DNA of 64,000 nt from Actinomyces sp. Marseille-P3109 (GTDB lineage: Bacteria > Actinomycetota > Actinomycetes > Actinomycetales > Actinomycetaceae), in assembly GCF_900323545.1 (NCBI RefSeq), contig NZ_OOHN01000008.1:1603144-1667143 (forward strand), written 5' to 3'. Below are positions 52,640 through 62,031 of this stretch, one piece after another (the first letter of the stretch is position 1; each line of letters starts with the position of its first letter). The translations under genes were made by a program, and so were the position numbers. The notes below the pieces were generated by a model. It worked only from the letters and a program-made list of their open reading frames with translations. It was not told where the DNA came from and did no database searches.

Positions 52640-53031
52640 GACGCATCTCCTGTTGTCTGGCGGCCCTGGCGGTCCGGAGCCCACCAGCGCTCGGTGAGGA
52701 GCGCCGTGGTTTGGTCCAGGTCCATGCCGATGGCGGTGAGGGTGTCGATGTAGGCGTCCGTGGCCCCCGAGGCCAGGCTCCGACGAACAGAGTCGATGGT
52801 GCTCGCCCTCGTGGTGACGAAGCGTCCGGCGGTGCGTTCTGTTGCGGTGAGCCCCTCACCGTCCAGCGCGCCCAGTGCTCGCTGGACGGTGTTGGGGTTG
52901 ACTCCGGTGTCCGCAGCGAGCTCGCGCACGCTGGGGATCTTGGAGCCCGGGGGCCACTGGCCGGAGACGATCCGACGGCGGAAGTCATCGGCCAGCTGGA
53001 CCCAGATCGGACGGGAGTCGTCGAGATCCAT
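52636..53031 (-). CDS. GntR-family regulator, YtrA type
   Basis: 131 residues. Winged helix-turn-helix at about 9-75 (PIWVQLADDFRRRIVSGQWPPGSKIPSVRELAADTGVNPNTVQRAL) and only a short C-terminal dimerisation tail, the layout of the YtrA subfamily. Such regulators repress the ABC operon they head until an inducer appears. A perfect palindrome 67-88 bases upstream of its start is the probable autoregulatory operator. Confidence 0.92.
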   Translation of the reverse strand: MDLDDSRPIWVQLADDFRRRIVSGQWPPGSKIPSVRELAADTGVNPNTVQRALGALDGEGLTATERTAGRFVTTRASTIDSVRRSLASGATDAYIDTLTAIGMDLDQTTALLTERWWAPDRQGRQTTGDAS

Positions 53032-53097
53032 GGCTCTCCTGGTGCTCGGGGACGGGTACTGCTCATGAGCGCAGCACAGGCGACCTCATCAGACCGT

Positions 53098-53119
53098 CTG
53101 TATTACTGCACTAATACAG
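53098..53119 (-). promoter_or_regulatory. Probable operator of the GntR regulator
   Basis: CTGTATTA (53098-53105), six bases, then TAATACAG (53112-53119): perfect 8-bp arms. It lies upstream of the gntR start, and its arrangement resembles YtrA-type operators. TTGACG about 20 bases further upstream could be a -35 box, with the palindrome covering the -10 region. The rest of 53032-53348 is AT-rich and carries no evident gene. Confidence 0.6.
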
Positions 53120-53348
53120 TGACACAGACGGATAGCGACGTCAAGTCGGATCACCCCCGACCTGCCGCACCGACTCGAGCGCACGCGACATGCAGCCGCA
53201 CGAGCAGCAGACGCCCTCCGAGCCGAGAAACAAAAAAGAACAAATATTCCCCTGAGAATTACCAAGAAAAGTGATTGCTGAATATCCACCAGTTGATCGA
53301 TCATCTATTTCGCCTTTCGTTCGGCTCGTTTCCTTCTACGCTGTGCCC

Positions 53349-55652
53349 ATGTCTCCGTCTTCCGAATCTCCTTCACCCACATCCCACTCCCCTGAATCCC
53401 CATCCCCAACCACACCTTCTGGAGCCGGCTCCGTTCCCATCGCTCCACCAACGCCCGCACGACGCGGCAAGGGACGTCTGATCATCCTCGGCGTCGTCAT
53501 CGCCCTGGTTCTCGCGCTCGGCACAGGAGGCCTCTGGGCGCTGACGCGCGGCTCCGACCCGCTCTCATTGGTCAAGGCCCCGATCCTCAAGGCGCAGCAG
53601 GACCTGTCCAACCTCGGCCAGGAGCCCACGTCGGGTTCTTTCGACTCCAGCGGCACAACGGCCCTGGTCAACAAGCAGCTGATGATCCTGCGGGTGATCG
53701 CGGACCGCCGCGAGACCCTGGTGGCCCTGAGCCTGAGTTCCTCGGCCTCCCACGCCGCCTGGCAGGCCCCCGTCCCCGACGAGCTGGCGGGACAGAACCT
53801 CAACTGCACGATGAGCACCAAGACCCTCGACTGCGGAGAGCGGATCAGCATCGACCTGGCCTCCGGGATCAACAGCCCCGCCAAGCCGTCAACGTTCTCG
53901 GCCGCCGAGCTCACGACCTCCCCCTCGCAGGAGCCGGGCGACTCCCGCGCGTCGGCCGGTGATCCGACCTCATCGACAGCACCGTCCGCTGATGCTTCTC
54001 CTGAGCGCGCCTCGGAGGCCTCCTCCACCGCATCCACCGTCCCGTCTCCCGATGCCTCCACGACGACCTCCTCCACCGGCTCCGTCGCACCTTCGGCATC
54101 GGATGCCCCGACCTCGTCATCAGCACCCACCTCGGTGCGACTGGGTCACGCGCCCACTGCCGACGTGCCGCTGTCCGTCAGCGAGGACGGCACCGTGAGC
54201 GTCAACAAGGACAAGGTCTCCGGACTGACCCTCGACGGCACCAAGCCGGTATGGGCGGCCAGGGTTGAGGCACCCCGCAAGATCGTCGGCGTCAAACTGC
54301 CGTCGAGCCGCGAGGTCTGGGTCGTCAGCGACGGAGTCAGTGTGGCCGCCCTCGATGGCAGCACCGTGCTGTGGTCGAACAAGCTGCCCGATGGTGCGGG
54401 CGCCCTCAACGGCCTGGGAAGCGATACACCGCCACGCTGGCAGATGAGCAAGGGCGCCATCGTCATGGCCCACCCCGACTCGCTGCGCGCCCTCGACCCG
54501 ATCGACGGCACCGCGATCTGGCAGGTCTCCTCCCCGGTGACCTCCTGGGCGGCCGGTGACGGCTACGTCGTGGTCTTCAACGGCTCGACGACGTCAGTCC
54601 TGGCCTTCGACTCCGGCTCGAGCTCGACCCGCACCACGGCGCTGCCGACCTCGACCCCGACCTCCACGGCCACGCCCGCTCCCAGCCTTGAGGACCTGGG
54701 CAGCGCCACCCTCGACATCCCGACCGTCTGTGCGGACGGATTCGCCTCCGTGGTCCGAGGCACAACGAAGGCGCAGGTGGCCGAGAAGATGAAGGATGAG
54801 AAGACCGGCGTCACCTTCTCCGATGGAACCGCAACCGGGGCGGGGGCCAACGGTCTTGGCGGAAGCAACTCCACCGTCGCGCTGAAGGAGGCGCAACCGG
54901 GATTCTTCGGCTCCTCCCCGGTGACGGTCGCGGTTCTGGAGTGCAACAGCGGCACCCCTGCGGCCTTCGACGTCATGGCCGCCTACGACGGGGACAAGCA
55001 GATGGTCGGTTCCCTCATCATGGAGGGCGCCAACGAGATCGGTTACACCCCGGCAACGCATATGGAGAACCTGCGCGTCGTGGGCGGAACCGCGCTCTTC
55101 AACATGCCTCAGTTCATGGTCGCCGGAGACATGGACTGCAAGGCCTGCACCGGTTCGGGAACAGCCGTTGTCGCCGCTCAGTGGGACGGTGACTCCCTGG
55201 AGCTGTTCGACGTCGTTTACCACCTTCCGACCCAGGACATCCACCGCCCGTCGCTGGTCAAGGTTCAGACCGTCTACGACGCCTTGGCCGCCAAGGAGGA
55301 CAACAAGGTCACCGACCAGGTCGACCCCGCGGTGCTCTCCTCCCTGGATCAGCCGGCCGGCTCCACGCAGGCAGGTGACGCCACAGCACGCAGCGCCTAC
55401 CTGCCCAAGGGAGGCAAGGTGGCCACCTGCATGCTGGCGGGCCCCAAGAACTCGACGTTCGCGTCAATGGTGATCGCTGAGGACCTGGCGCCGGGGTCGA
55501 TCCTCTGCCCGATCACCTCGGAGGATCAGTCCAAGCCCTGGATGCAGCCTGTTCCCACCCGCACCTCCCAGCTCGAGTACGGGGCCTGGCTCATCATCAC
55601 TCCAAGTGAGGAGGGCTTCAAGGTCACCGGACTGGGACACCGGAGCAGCTGA
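53349..55652 (+). CDS. Large Ser/Thr-rich membrane-anchored protein with PQQ/WD-like region
   Basis: 767 residues from ATG 53349 (GTG at 53343 and 53271 are alternatives; none has a clear ribosome binding site). A Ser/Pro-rich cytoplasmic tail, one membrane helix at about 44-65 (RLIILGVVIALVLALGTGGLWAL), then an extracytoplasmic part. Residues about 190-260 are a long Ser/Thr/Ala/Pro linker. The region 285-420 shows short repeats such as VSVAALDGSTVLWSNKL and SLRALDPIDGTAIWQVSS, as in PQQ-type beta-propeller blades. No enzyme motif or sorting signal was found. Function unknown. Confidence 0.75.
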   Translation: MSPSSESPSPTSHSPESPSPTTPSGAGSVPIAPPTPARRGKGRLIILGVVIALVLALGTGGLWALTRGSDPLSLVKAPILKAQQDLSNLGQEPTSGSFDSSGTTALVNKQLMILRVIADRRETLVALSLSSSASHAAWQAPVPDELAGQNLNCTMSTKTLDCGERISIDLASGINSPAKPSTFSAAELTTSPSQEPGDSRASAGDPTSSTAPSADASPERASEASSTASTVPSPDASTTTSSTGSVAPSASDAPTSSSAPTSVRLGHAPTADVPLSVSEDGTVSVNKDKVSGLTLDGTKPVWAARVEAPRKIVGVKLPSSREVWVVSDGVSVAALDGSTVLWSNKLPDGAGALNGLGSDTPPRWQMSKGAIVMAHPDSLRALDPIDGTAIWQVSSPVTSWAAGDGYVVVFNGSTTSVLAFDSGSSSTRTTALPTSTPTSTATPAPSLEDLGSATLDIPTVCADGFASVVRGTTKAQVAEKMKDEKTGVTFSDGTATGAGANGLGGSNSTVALKEAQPGFFGSSPVTVAVLECNSGTPAAFDVMAAYDGDKQMVGSLIMEGANEIGYTPATHMENLRVVGGTALFNMPQFMVAGDMDCKACTGSGTAVVAAQWDGDSLELFDVVYHLPTQDIHRPSLVKVQTVYDALAAKEDNKVTDQVDPAVLSSLDQPAGSTQAGDATARSAYLPKGGKVATCMLAGPKNSTFASMVIAEDLAPGSILCPITSEDQSKPWMQPVPTRTSQLEYGAWLIITPSEEGFKVTGLGHRSS

Positions 55653-55669
55653 CGCCCCGTGAGCGTTGT

Positions 55670-55702
55670 GGGGGTGCACCGCCGATGAGACGGTGCACCC
55701 CC
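55670..55702. terminator. Bidirectional terminator
   Basis: A perfect 12-bp stem (GGGGGTGCACCG at 55670-55681 with CGGTGCACCCCC at 55691-55702) and a 9-base loop between the convergent Ser/Thr-rich protein and etfA genes. GCATTGTT follows on the plus strand. Confidence 0.85.
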
Positions 55703-55724
55703 GCATTGTTATGGGAGAAGCCGC

Positions 55725-56723
55725 TCAGCCGCGCAACTTGGCGAGCTCCTCGACCAGCTGGGGCACGACGTCGGTGACGTCGCCAACAACGCCGAAGTCG
55801 GCCATCTCGAAGATGGGGGCCTCGGAGTCGTCGCAGATCGCCACGACGGTCCCGGCGCCCTGGATGCCGCTGGTGTGGTGGACGGCGCCGGAGACGCCCA
55901 GGCCGATGTACAGCCGCGGGGAGATGGTCTCGCCGGTCTGGCCGATCTGGGCGCTGCGCTCGATCCAGCCCTCGTCGCAGGCGACGCGGGTGGCGCCGAC
56001 GGCGGCGTCGAGCGGCTCGGCCAGGGAGCGGACCAGGTCGAAGTCGCCGTCCACGCCGCGGCCGCCCACGACAACGGTGCGGGCCTCGGTCAGGGCCGGG
56101 CCGGTGGCGACGGAGGCGGCCTCGCGCGAGACGAGGCGCACGGCGGCGGCCTCGGCGCTGACGGGCACCTCGAGGGGCTCGGCGGTCAACGCTGCGCCGT
56201 CGGCTGCGGCGACCTCGGTGATCCCGGGGCGCACGGCGATGATCGGGGCTCCGCCGGCCGAGCCGACGGCGACGGTAGTGGACCAGGAGCCCGACAGGAC
56301 CAACTTGGAGGCGCGCAGTACGGAGTCGCTCCCCGCACCGGCCGCCTCCAGGGCGGTGGCGTCGGAGACGCAGGCCGAGCCGAGCAGGACGGCGGCCCGC
56401 CCGGCCAGCTCCTTGCCGCGGTAGTCGGAGACGACCAGGACCGCGGCGGGCTGGACGGTGCCGACAGCCGCCACGACGGCGTCGGCCGCGGCGGCGGGCA
56501 GGTGGGCCGACTCGCCCAGGTCGGCGGTCAGCAGGCGGGTGGCTCCAGCGCCGGCCAGGGACGCGGAGACTGCATCATCCAGGGGCTGAAGGGCCAGGGC
56601 GACGACGCCGCCACTGGTCAGGTCCCGAGCGGCGGTGAGCAGCTCCAGGCTGGGGCCGGTGGGGACGGGCGCCGCCTCGGTGGTCTCGAGGTCGACGAGG
56701 ACGAGGAGGGGGGCATCGAGCAT
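55725..56723 (-). CDS. etfA: Electron transfer flavoprotein subunit alpha
   Basis: 332 residues. The C-terminal FAD-binding domain carries VVGGRGVDGDFDLVRSLAEPLDAAVGATR, GQTGETISPRLYIGLGVSGAVHHTSGI and VAICDDSEAPIFEMADFGVVGD, the ETF-alpha signature. The N-terminal domain is diverged. It binds FAD together with EtfB and passes electrons from dehydrogenases to an acceptor. It lies 112 bases downstream of etfB on the same strand. Confidence 0.94.
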   Translation of the reverse strand: MLDAPLLVLVDLETTEAAPVPTGPSLELLTAARDLTSGGVVALALQPLDDAVSASLAGAGATRLLTADLGESAHLPAAAADAVVAAVGTVQPAAVLVVSDYRGKELAGRAAVLLGSACVSDATALEAAGAGSDSVLRASKLVLSGSWSTTVAVGSAGGAPIIAVRPGITEVAAADGAALTAEPLEVPVSAEAAAVRLVSREAASVATGPALTEARTVVVGGRGVDGDFDLVRSLAEPLDAAVGATRVACDEGWIERSAQIGQTGETISPRLYIGLGVSGAVHHTSGIQGAGTVVAICDDSEAPIFEMADFGVVGDVTDVVPQLVEELAKLRG

Positions 56724-56835
56724 GGGAATCAGCTTCTTTCGCGGGTGGTGTGAGGCGGGTGGGGCAGCGCGCCCAACTCATGCGCCCTGACTGAGGGCGG
56801 TGTCGAGGAAAGTGGGCGGGCGCTGCGGCTCACCG

Positions 56836-57594
56836 TCAGACGAGCTTGTTCTCCACGAGCCAGGCGGCGAGCTCACGGCCCGCCTCCCCGGCGTCGGTGC
56901 GGATGATGCCGGCCTCGCGGGCGGGTCGGGCCTCGTCGTCGATGATTCTTACGGCCGGCTCGGTGACCTCAAGGCCGAGCTCGGAGGCGTCCCAGAAGTC
57001 GACGGGCTTCTTCTTCGCGGCTCGCATGGCGGCGAAGTTGGGGTAGCGGGGCTCGTTGGCCTGGTCGGTGACGCTGACGAGGGCGGGCAGCGGGGCGCTG
57101 ACGACCTCGCGGACGGTGCCCACGGTGCGGGTGACGGTCACGGCGCCGCCGTCGACCTCGAGCCGGTTGGCCAGGGTCAGGGCCGGCAGGTGCAGGGCGG
57201 CGGCCAGGGCGCCGGGCAGCATGGAGGTCATGGCGTCCAGGGAGGCCATGCCGGTCACGACCAGGTCGACCTCACCGATGCGCTCGATCGCGGCAGCCAG
57301 GACCCGGGCGGTGGTGACGACGTCGGCTCCGGCCAGGGCGTCGTCGGCCACGACGATCCCGGAGTCGGCTCCCATCTGGAGGGCGCGGCGCACCCCGTCC
57401 TCGGAGTCCTCGGGTCCCATGGTCAGGGCGATGACCTCGCCGTCGGCCTCCTCGGCCAGGGTGACGGCGGCCTCGACGGCGTTCTCGTCGAGCTCGTTGA
57501 GGACGTCCTCCTCACCGCGCACGAGCCGGCCGTCCTCAAGGCGGCGCTCGGACTGCACGTCGGGAACGTGCTTGATGCAGACCACGATTCTCAT
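56836..57594 (-). CDS. etfB: Electron transfer flavoprotein subunit beta
   Basis: 252 residues from ATG 57594. Typical start MRIVVCIKHVPDVQSERRL, NELDENAVEAAVTLAEE, and the AMP-binding region TGMASLDAMTSMLPGALAAAL and LPALVSVTDQANEPRYPNF. Partner of EtfA. A perfect palindrome lies 53-67 bases upstream of the start. Confidence 0.94.
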   Translation of the reverse strand: MRIVVCIKHVPDVQSERRLEDGRLVRGEEDVLNELDENAVEAAVTLAEEADGEVIALTMGPEDSEDGVRRALQMGADSGIVVADDALAGADVVTTARVLAAAIERIGEVDLVVTGMASLDAMTSMLPGALAAALHLPALTLANRLEVDGGAVTVTRTVGTVREVVSAPLPALVSVTDQANEPRYPNFAAMRAAKKKPVDFWDASELGLEVTEPAVRIIDDEARPAREAGIIRTDAGEAGRELAAWLVENKLV

Positions 57595-57646
57595 GGGCTC
57601 AAGGTTGCCATAACAGCAGCATCTCGCCACTGAGCGCTGAGTCACC

Positions 57647-57661
57647 CTGACACGGTGTCAG
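57647..57661 (-). promoter_or_regulatory. Palindrome upstream of etfB
   Basis: CTGACAC-G-GTGTCAG, perfect 7-bp arms, in the etfB promoter region. Directly beyond it ATGGCACCGGC is tandemly repeated (57669-57679, 57680-57690). Likely operator for an unidentified regulator. Confidence 0.45.
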
Positions 57662-57728
57662 CGCGTCGATGGCACCGGCATGGCACCGGCCCTGTCACAT
57701 CGGCACGACTGGTAAACGCGACGCGGCG

Positions 57729-57742
57729 CACTCGCACGAGTG
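57729..57742 (+). promoter_or_regulatory. Palindrome upstream of glgX
   Basis: CACTCG-CA-CGAGTG, perfect 6-bp arms, 56-69 bases upstream of the glgX start. Possible operator; no specific regulator known. Confidence 0.3.
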
Positions 57743-57797
57743 AGACCTCACTGCCCCTCAAGTGGTAGCGACCAGCAGCCGCTAGGACAATGTACCC

Positions 57798-60215
57798 ATG
57801 CCTTCGACGCCAGAGCCCGCTCCAGCACCGCGCGCCGAGCTGCCAGCAGCTCCCAACCACGGACTGGGCGTCGCTCTCGCCGGTGACGGCGCGGACTTCG
57901 CCGTTCACGCCCCGCATGCCACGGCCATGGACCTGTGCCTGCTGACGATGGGCGCCGACGGCGCGGTGGCGGAGGAGACCCGGATCGGGATGCACGGCCC
58001 TCAGCGCGGCGTCTGGAGCGCCCACGTCCCCGGCATCGGCGCCGGTCAGCGCTACGGCTACCGCGCCCACGGGCCCTGGAACCCCCACGAGGGCCTGCTC
58101 TACAACCCCCGCAAGCTGCTGCTGGATCCCTACGCCCGCGCCCTGGACGGACAGGTGGATCTGGGCCCGGCCGTCTACGCCCACGAGGTCACTGATGACC
58201 TGGTTCCCGCGGCCGAGCCGTGGCAGCCCTCCCACCTGGACTCGGCGGGCCACACCGTCGTCGGCGTCATCACCGGGAACACGTTTCCGGTGGTGCCGGG
58301 CCCGCATGTGCCCCGCGAGCGCACCATCATCTATGAGGCCCACGTCAAGGGCCTGACCTACAAGCTGCCCGGAGTGCCCGAGGAGCTGCGCGGCACCTAT
58401 GCGGGCCTGGCCCACTCGGTGACGGTCGAGCACCTCAAGGGCCTGGGGGTCACCACGATCGAGCTGCTGCCGATCCACGCCTCGGTGACCGAGCCCTTTC
58501 TGACCAAGCGGGAGCTGACCAACTACTGGGGCTACTCCACACTGAGCTACTTCGCGCCGGAGCCCGCCTACGCCACGGCCGCAGCGCGCGCAGCCGGCCC
58601 GCAGGCCGTCCTGGACGAGGTGCGCGGCATGATCTCCATGCTCCACGAGGCCGGTCTGGAGGTCGTGCTCGACGTCGTCTACAACCACACCTGTGAGGGC
58701 GGGGTCGACGGCCCCTCCTTGAGCCTGCGCGGCCTGGACAACCTGGACTACTACCTGCACGCCCCCTACCTTCCGGCGCAGTACATGGACGTCACCGGCA
58801 CGGGCAACACGGTGGACTTCCGTGCTACGGGGGCGATCCGGATGGTCCTGGACTCGTTGCGATACTGGGTCACCGAGGTCGGTGTGGACGGCTTCCGCTT
58901 CGACCTGGCCACCACGCTGGGGCGTCATGCCGCGGAGTTCTCGCCACGCCACCCGCTGCTCACAGCAATCGCCACCGACCCGGTGCTCAGCACCGTCAAA
59001 CTCATCAGCGAGCCGTGGGACGTGGGACCCGGCGGTTGGCGCACCGGTCAGTTCCCCGAGCCCTTTCAGGACTGGAACGATCACTTCCGCGACACCACCC
59101 GCTCCTTCTGGCTTCACGACGCCTCGGAGATCTCCAAGGGGCGCCTGGGCTCGGACCTGCGCGATCTGGCCACGCGCCTGTCGGGCAGCGCGGACCTGTT
59201 CAGCCACGGGGAGTTCCCTGGTGGGCGCGGCCCCCTGGGCTCGGTCAACTTCGTCGCAGCACACGACGGCTTCACCCTGCGCGACCTGGTGGTCTACGAC
59301 CACAAGCACAACCTGGCCAACAAGGAGGACAACCGCGATGGCACCTCCAACAACCGCTCCTGGAACCACGGTTTCGAGGGCAACGTCGTCGAGGGGATCA
59401 ACGGCGGGCCGATCGAGGTGCTGCGCCGTCGCTCCATGCGCAACCTGCTGGCCACGATGCTGCTGAGCGCCGGGACCCCCATGCTGCTGGGCGGCGACGA
59501 GATAGGCCGCACCCAGCAGGGCAACAACAACTGCTACTGCCAGGACTCGGTGCTCTCCTGGGTCGACTGGAACCTCGAGGTCTGGCAGCGCGACCTGGTC
59601 GCCACGACTCGCTTCCTCATTCACCTGCGCCAGACCCACCCGGTGGTGCGCCCCTCGCGCTTCGCCACCGGGCAGGTCCTCGAGGGCGACATCATCCCGG
59701 ACCTGGCCTGGTACCGAGTTGACGCCGTCCCGATGGACGGGGACTCCTGGCACGATCCGCACACCCGGGTGGTCCAGATGCTGCGCTCGGGGCAGCCTTG
59801 GAACGATGACGACATGCTCGTGGTCATCAACGGCGCCCTGGACCAGGTCGACGTCGTCCTGCCCGAGGGCCGCGGCACCGACTGGCACCTGGCCTGGGAC
59901 TCGACCTGGGCGGTCCCCCAGCCCCACACGGCTCCCTTCTCCCAGGCGCGCCGCGTCAGCCGTAGCCCGCAGGACATAGAGGCCGACGTCGTCGTCGAGA
60001 CCGATGGCTCGGGCGAGGTGAAGGCGGTCAAGGCTGCAGCCGGCATCCCGGCCGGTCACACCAACGAGGACCTCACGGAATGCCATCAGGACCGTCCGGG
60101 AGACACGACGATGCTGGAGCCGCTGTCCCTGCGGGTCTACTTCTCCGGCGAGCCCCTGGAGAGCCTGACGGCGGGCGCCCAGGCTGAACGCAGTGGACAG
60201 GTCGCGGCTCACTGA
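57798..60215 (+). CDS. glgX: Glycogen debranching enzyme GlgX
   Basis: 805 residues, ATG 57798. An N-terminal CBM48-like domain (about 20-140) with RYGYRAHGPWNPHEG, then a GH13 barrel: VVLDVVYNHTCEGG (289-302), nucleophile Asp369 in VDGFRFDLATTLGR, acid/base Glu405 in LISEPWDVGPGG, and Asp490 in FVAAHDGFTLRDLV. GNNNCYCQDS and LLGGDEIGRTQ are GlgX/TreX-type. It hydrolyses alpha-1,6 branches in limit dextrin during glycogen breakdown. The C-terminal domain has an additional insert near 735-775 and is longer than the E. coli enzyme. Confidence 0.94.
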   Translation: MPSTPEPAPAPRAELPAAPNHGLGVALAGDGADFAVHAPHATAMDLCLLTMGADGAVAEETRIGMHGPQRGVWSAHVPGIGAGQRYGYRAHGPWNPHEGLLYNPRKLLLDPYARALDGQVDLGPAVYAHEVTDDLVPAAEPWQPSHLDSAGHTVVGVITGNTFPVVPGPHVPRERTIIYEAHVKGLTYKLPGVPEELRGTYAGLAHSVTVEHLKGLGVTTIELLPIHASVTEPFLTKRELTNYWGYSTLSYFAPEPAYATAAARAAGPQAVLDEVRGMISMLHEAGLEVVLDVVYNHTCEGGVDGPSLSLRGLDNLDYYLHAPYLPAQYMDVTGTGNTVDFRATGAIRMVLDSLRYWVTEVGVDGFRFDLATTLGRHAAEFSPRHPLLTAIATDPVLSTVKLISEPWDVGPGGWRTGQFPEPFQDWNDHFRDTTRSFWLHDASEISKGRLGSDLRDLATRLSGSADLFSHGEFPGGRGPLGSVNFVAAHDGFTLRDLVVYDHKHNLANKEDNRDGTSNNRSWNHGFEGNVVEGINGGPIEVLRRRSMRNLLATMLLSAGTPMLLGGDEIGRTQQGNNNCYCQDSVLSWVDWNLEVWQRDLVATTRFLIHLRQTHPVVRPSRFATGQVLEGDIIPDLAWYRVDAVPMDGDSWHDPHTRVVQMLRSGQPWNDDDMLVVINGALDQVDVVLPEGRGTDWHLAWDSTWAVPQPHTAPFSQARRVSRSPQDIEADVVVETDGSGEVKAVKAAAGIPAGHTNEDLTECHQDRPGDTTMLEPLSLRVYFSGEPLESLTAGAQAERSGQVAAH

Positions 60216-60244
60216 GGCTGGGTCTAGTCATAGGCTGGTGCCCG

Positions 60245-61972
60245 ATGCCGGCTCTTCCTCCTCCTGTTGAATGCGCCTGGGACCGCCTGCGCCCTGATCC
60301 TGCCGGGATGGTCCTGGGCTCGGTCTTCTTCGTCCTGGCCCTGACGCCCTCCCTCATCCCCCGCGACATCCTCTTCCAGGGGGTGGCCTGCGGGCTGTGC
60401 GCGGCGACCGGCTACCTCGTGGGCGTCTGGCTGTCGTGGAACTGGCGCACCTGGGTGAGCACAGTGGTGCGGGTCCTGTGGGAGACCAGTGGTCAGCGCC
60501 TGCCGTCCTGGGTGCCCCGGTGGAGGCGGCGTGTGGAGGTCGCGCTGAGCGTCACGGTCGTCCTGGGACTCAATGTGATCCTGCTGCGGGCGGTCCACTG
60601 GCAGCAGCAGGTCGCCGCGCTGACCGACTCCCGCGCCTACACGCCGGCGCAGTACCTGACGGTGTTCCCGGTGGGCTTCGGCATCTGGATGGCCCTGGTG
60701 ATGGTGGGACGCGGCTTCCTGCGTCTGGAGACCTGGCTGCGCCGTCACCTGCCCCAGCGGCTGCCGTTGCCGGTGCGGTCCGGGTTCTCCTGGATCATGG
60801 TGCTGGTGCTGGTTTTCGCGTTGGTCAACCAGGCGATCCCGGGCGTCATCATCCGGGGTGCGGAGTCGGCCTTCTCCGTGCGCAACAGCGCCGATCCGCC
60901 CTCGACGCCGCGGCCGACGGCGGCCGAGCGCTCGGGCTCTCCGAATTCGCTGGTGGGCTGGGAGACCCTGGGAGCCTATGGCAAGCGCTTTGTGGGCCGG
61001 GGTCTGAGCGCCCAGGGCCTTGAGGAGGTGACCTCCCGGCCTGCCAGTGAGCCGATCCGCGTCTACGCAGGGTTGGAGAGCGCCGGCAGTGACGAGGCAC
61101 GTGCCGCGCTGGTGGTCGAGGAGCTCAAACGCACCGGGGCGGCCACCCGCTCGGCGATCATGATCGCCCCGACGACGGGGACCGGCTGGGTGGACCCGGT
61201 GGCGGCCCTGTCCCTGGAGGTGCTGTACGACGGCGACACGGCCATCGCCGCCGCCCAGTACTCCTACCTGCCCTCGGGTGTGCAGTTCATCGCCGATACG
61301 GACAAGGCTCGGGCCTCGGGCAAGGCACTGGTGACTGCGGTCGTCTCCTGGTGGAAGACGCTTCCGGAGGCCGGCCGTCCCCGGCTCCTGCTGTACGGGG
61401 AGTCGATGGGGGTCCTGGCCGGCGAGGCGGCCTTCAGCAACCTGGCCGACGTCCTGGACTCGGTCGACGGCGTCCTATGGGTGGGGCCGCCCAACTCCTC
61501 AAGGCTGTGGCGTGATCTGGTGACGCGGCGCGATCCCGGCACCCGGGAGGTGGATCCCACCTACTCGGCGGGCCTGACGATTCGCTTCGCCCAGGACGAG
61601 GCGGACATGAACGCCTTCGCGGGCGACTCGACCTGGGGAGATCAGCGCATCCTCTACATCCAGCACGCGAGCGATCCGGTGGTGTGGTGGTCGCCGCGGC
61701 TCATCCGGAAGAATCCCGACTGGCTGCTGGAGCGGCCGGGCAAGGACCGCTCCCCCACCATGCGCTGGATGCCCTACATCACCTTCTTCCAGGTGAGCGC
61801 TGATCTACCGCGCGCGATGAACGTGCCCGCGGGGCACGGGCACCGTTACGGCGCCGAGATCCTGGACGGGCTGGCCCTGGTCGGCCACAACAGCTCATTC
61901 ACTGCCGAACGCGTCGCCCAGGCCCGCCAGGAGCTGGAGCGGGCCCTGGCCACCCAGCCCGCCGACGACTGA
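60245..61972 (+). CDS. Membrane-anchored alpha/beta-hydrolase family protein
   Basis: 575 residues. The N-terminal half has about five membrane helices (18-35, 45-62, 95-112, 136-153, 180-200), with SLIPRDILFQGVACGLCAATGYLVG as in the actinobacterial alpha/beta-hydrolase membrane family. The C-terminal half contains the nucleophile elbow GES387MG and region GPPNSSRLWRDLVTRRDPGTREVDPTY; HASDPVVWWSP and PAGHGHRYG supply likely Asp and His. Lipase/esterase activity is inferred. Substrate unknown. Lies 29 bases after glgX. Confidence 0.82.
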   Translation: MPALPPPVECAWDRLRPDPAGMVLGSVFFVLALTPSLIPRDILFQGVACGLCAATGYLVGVWLSWNWRTWVSTVVRVLWETSGQRLPSWVPRWRRRVEVALSVTVVLGLNVILLRAVHWQQQVAALTDSRAYTPAQYLTVFPVGFGIWMALVMVGRGFLRLETWLRRHLPQRLPLPVRSGFSWIMVLVLVFALVNQAIPGVIIRGAESAFSVRNSADPPSTPRPTAAERSGSPNSLVGWETLGAYGKRFVGRGLSAQGLEEVTSRPASEPIRVYAGLESAGSDEARAALVVEELKRTGAATRSAIMIAPTTGTGWVDPVAALSLEVLYDGDTAIAAAQYSYLPSGVQFIADTDKARASGKALVTAVVSWWKTLPEAGRPRLLLYGESMGVLAGEAAFSNLADVLDSVDGVLWVGPPNSSRLWRDLVTRRDPGTREVDPTYSAGLTIRFAQDEADMNAFAGDSTWGDQRILYIQHASDPVVWWSPRLIRKNPDWLLERPGKDRSPTMRWMPYITFFQVSADLPRAMNVPAGHGHRYGAEILDGLALVGHNSSFTAERVAQARQELERALATQPADD

Positions 61973-62031
61973 GACACGGGCCAGGCCGCCACCGTCAAGG
62001 CCTTAGTGACCGCACCCCCTAGGATGAGGGC

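Noticed and set aside
57642-60212. Minus-strand frame of about 856 codons opposite glgX
   Set aside because: Antisense shadow of glgX, whose catalytic motifs are all present on the plus strand.
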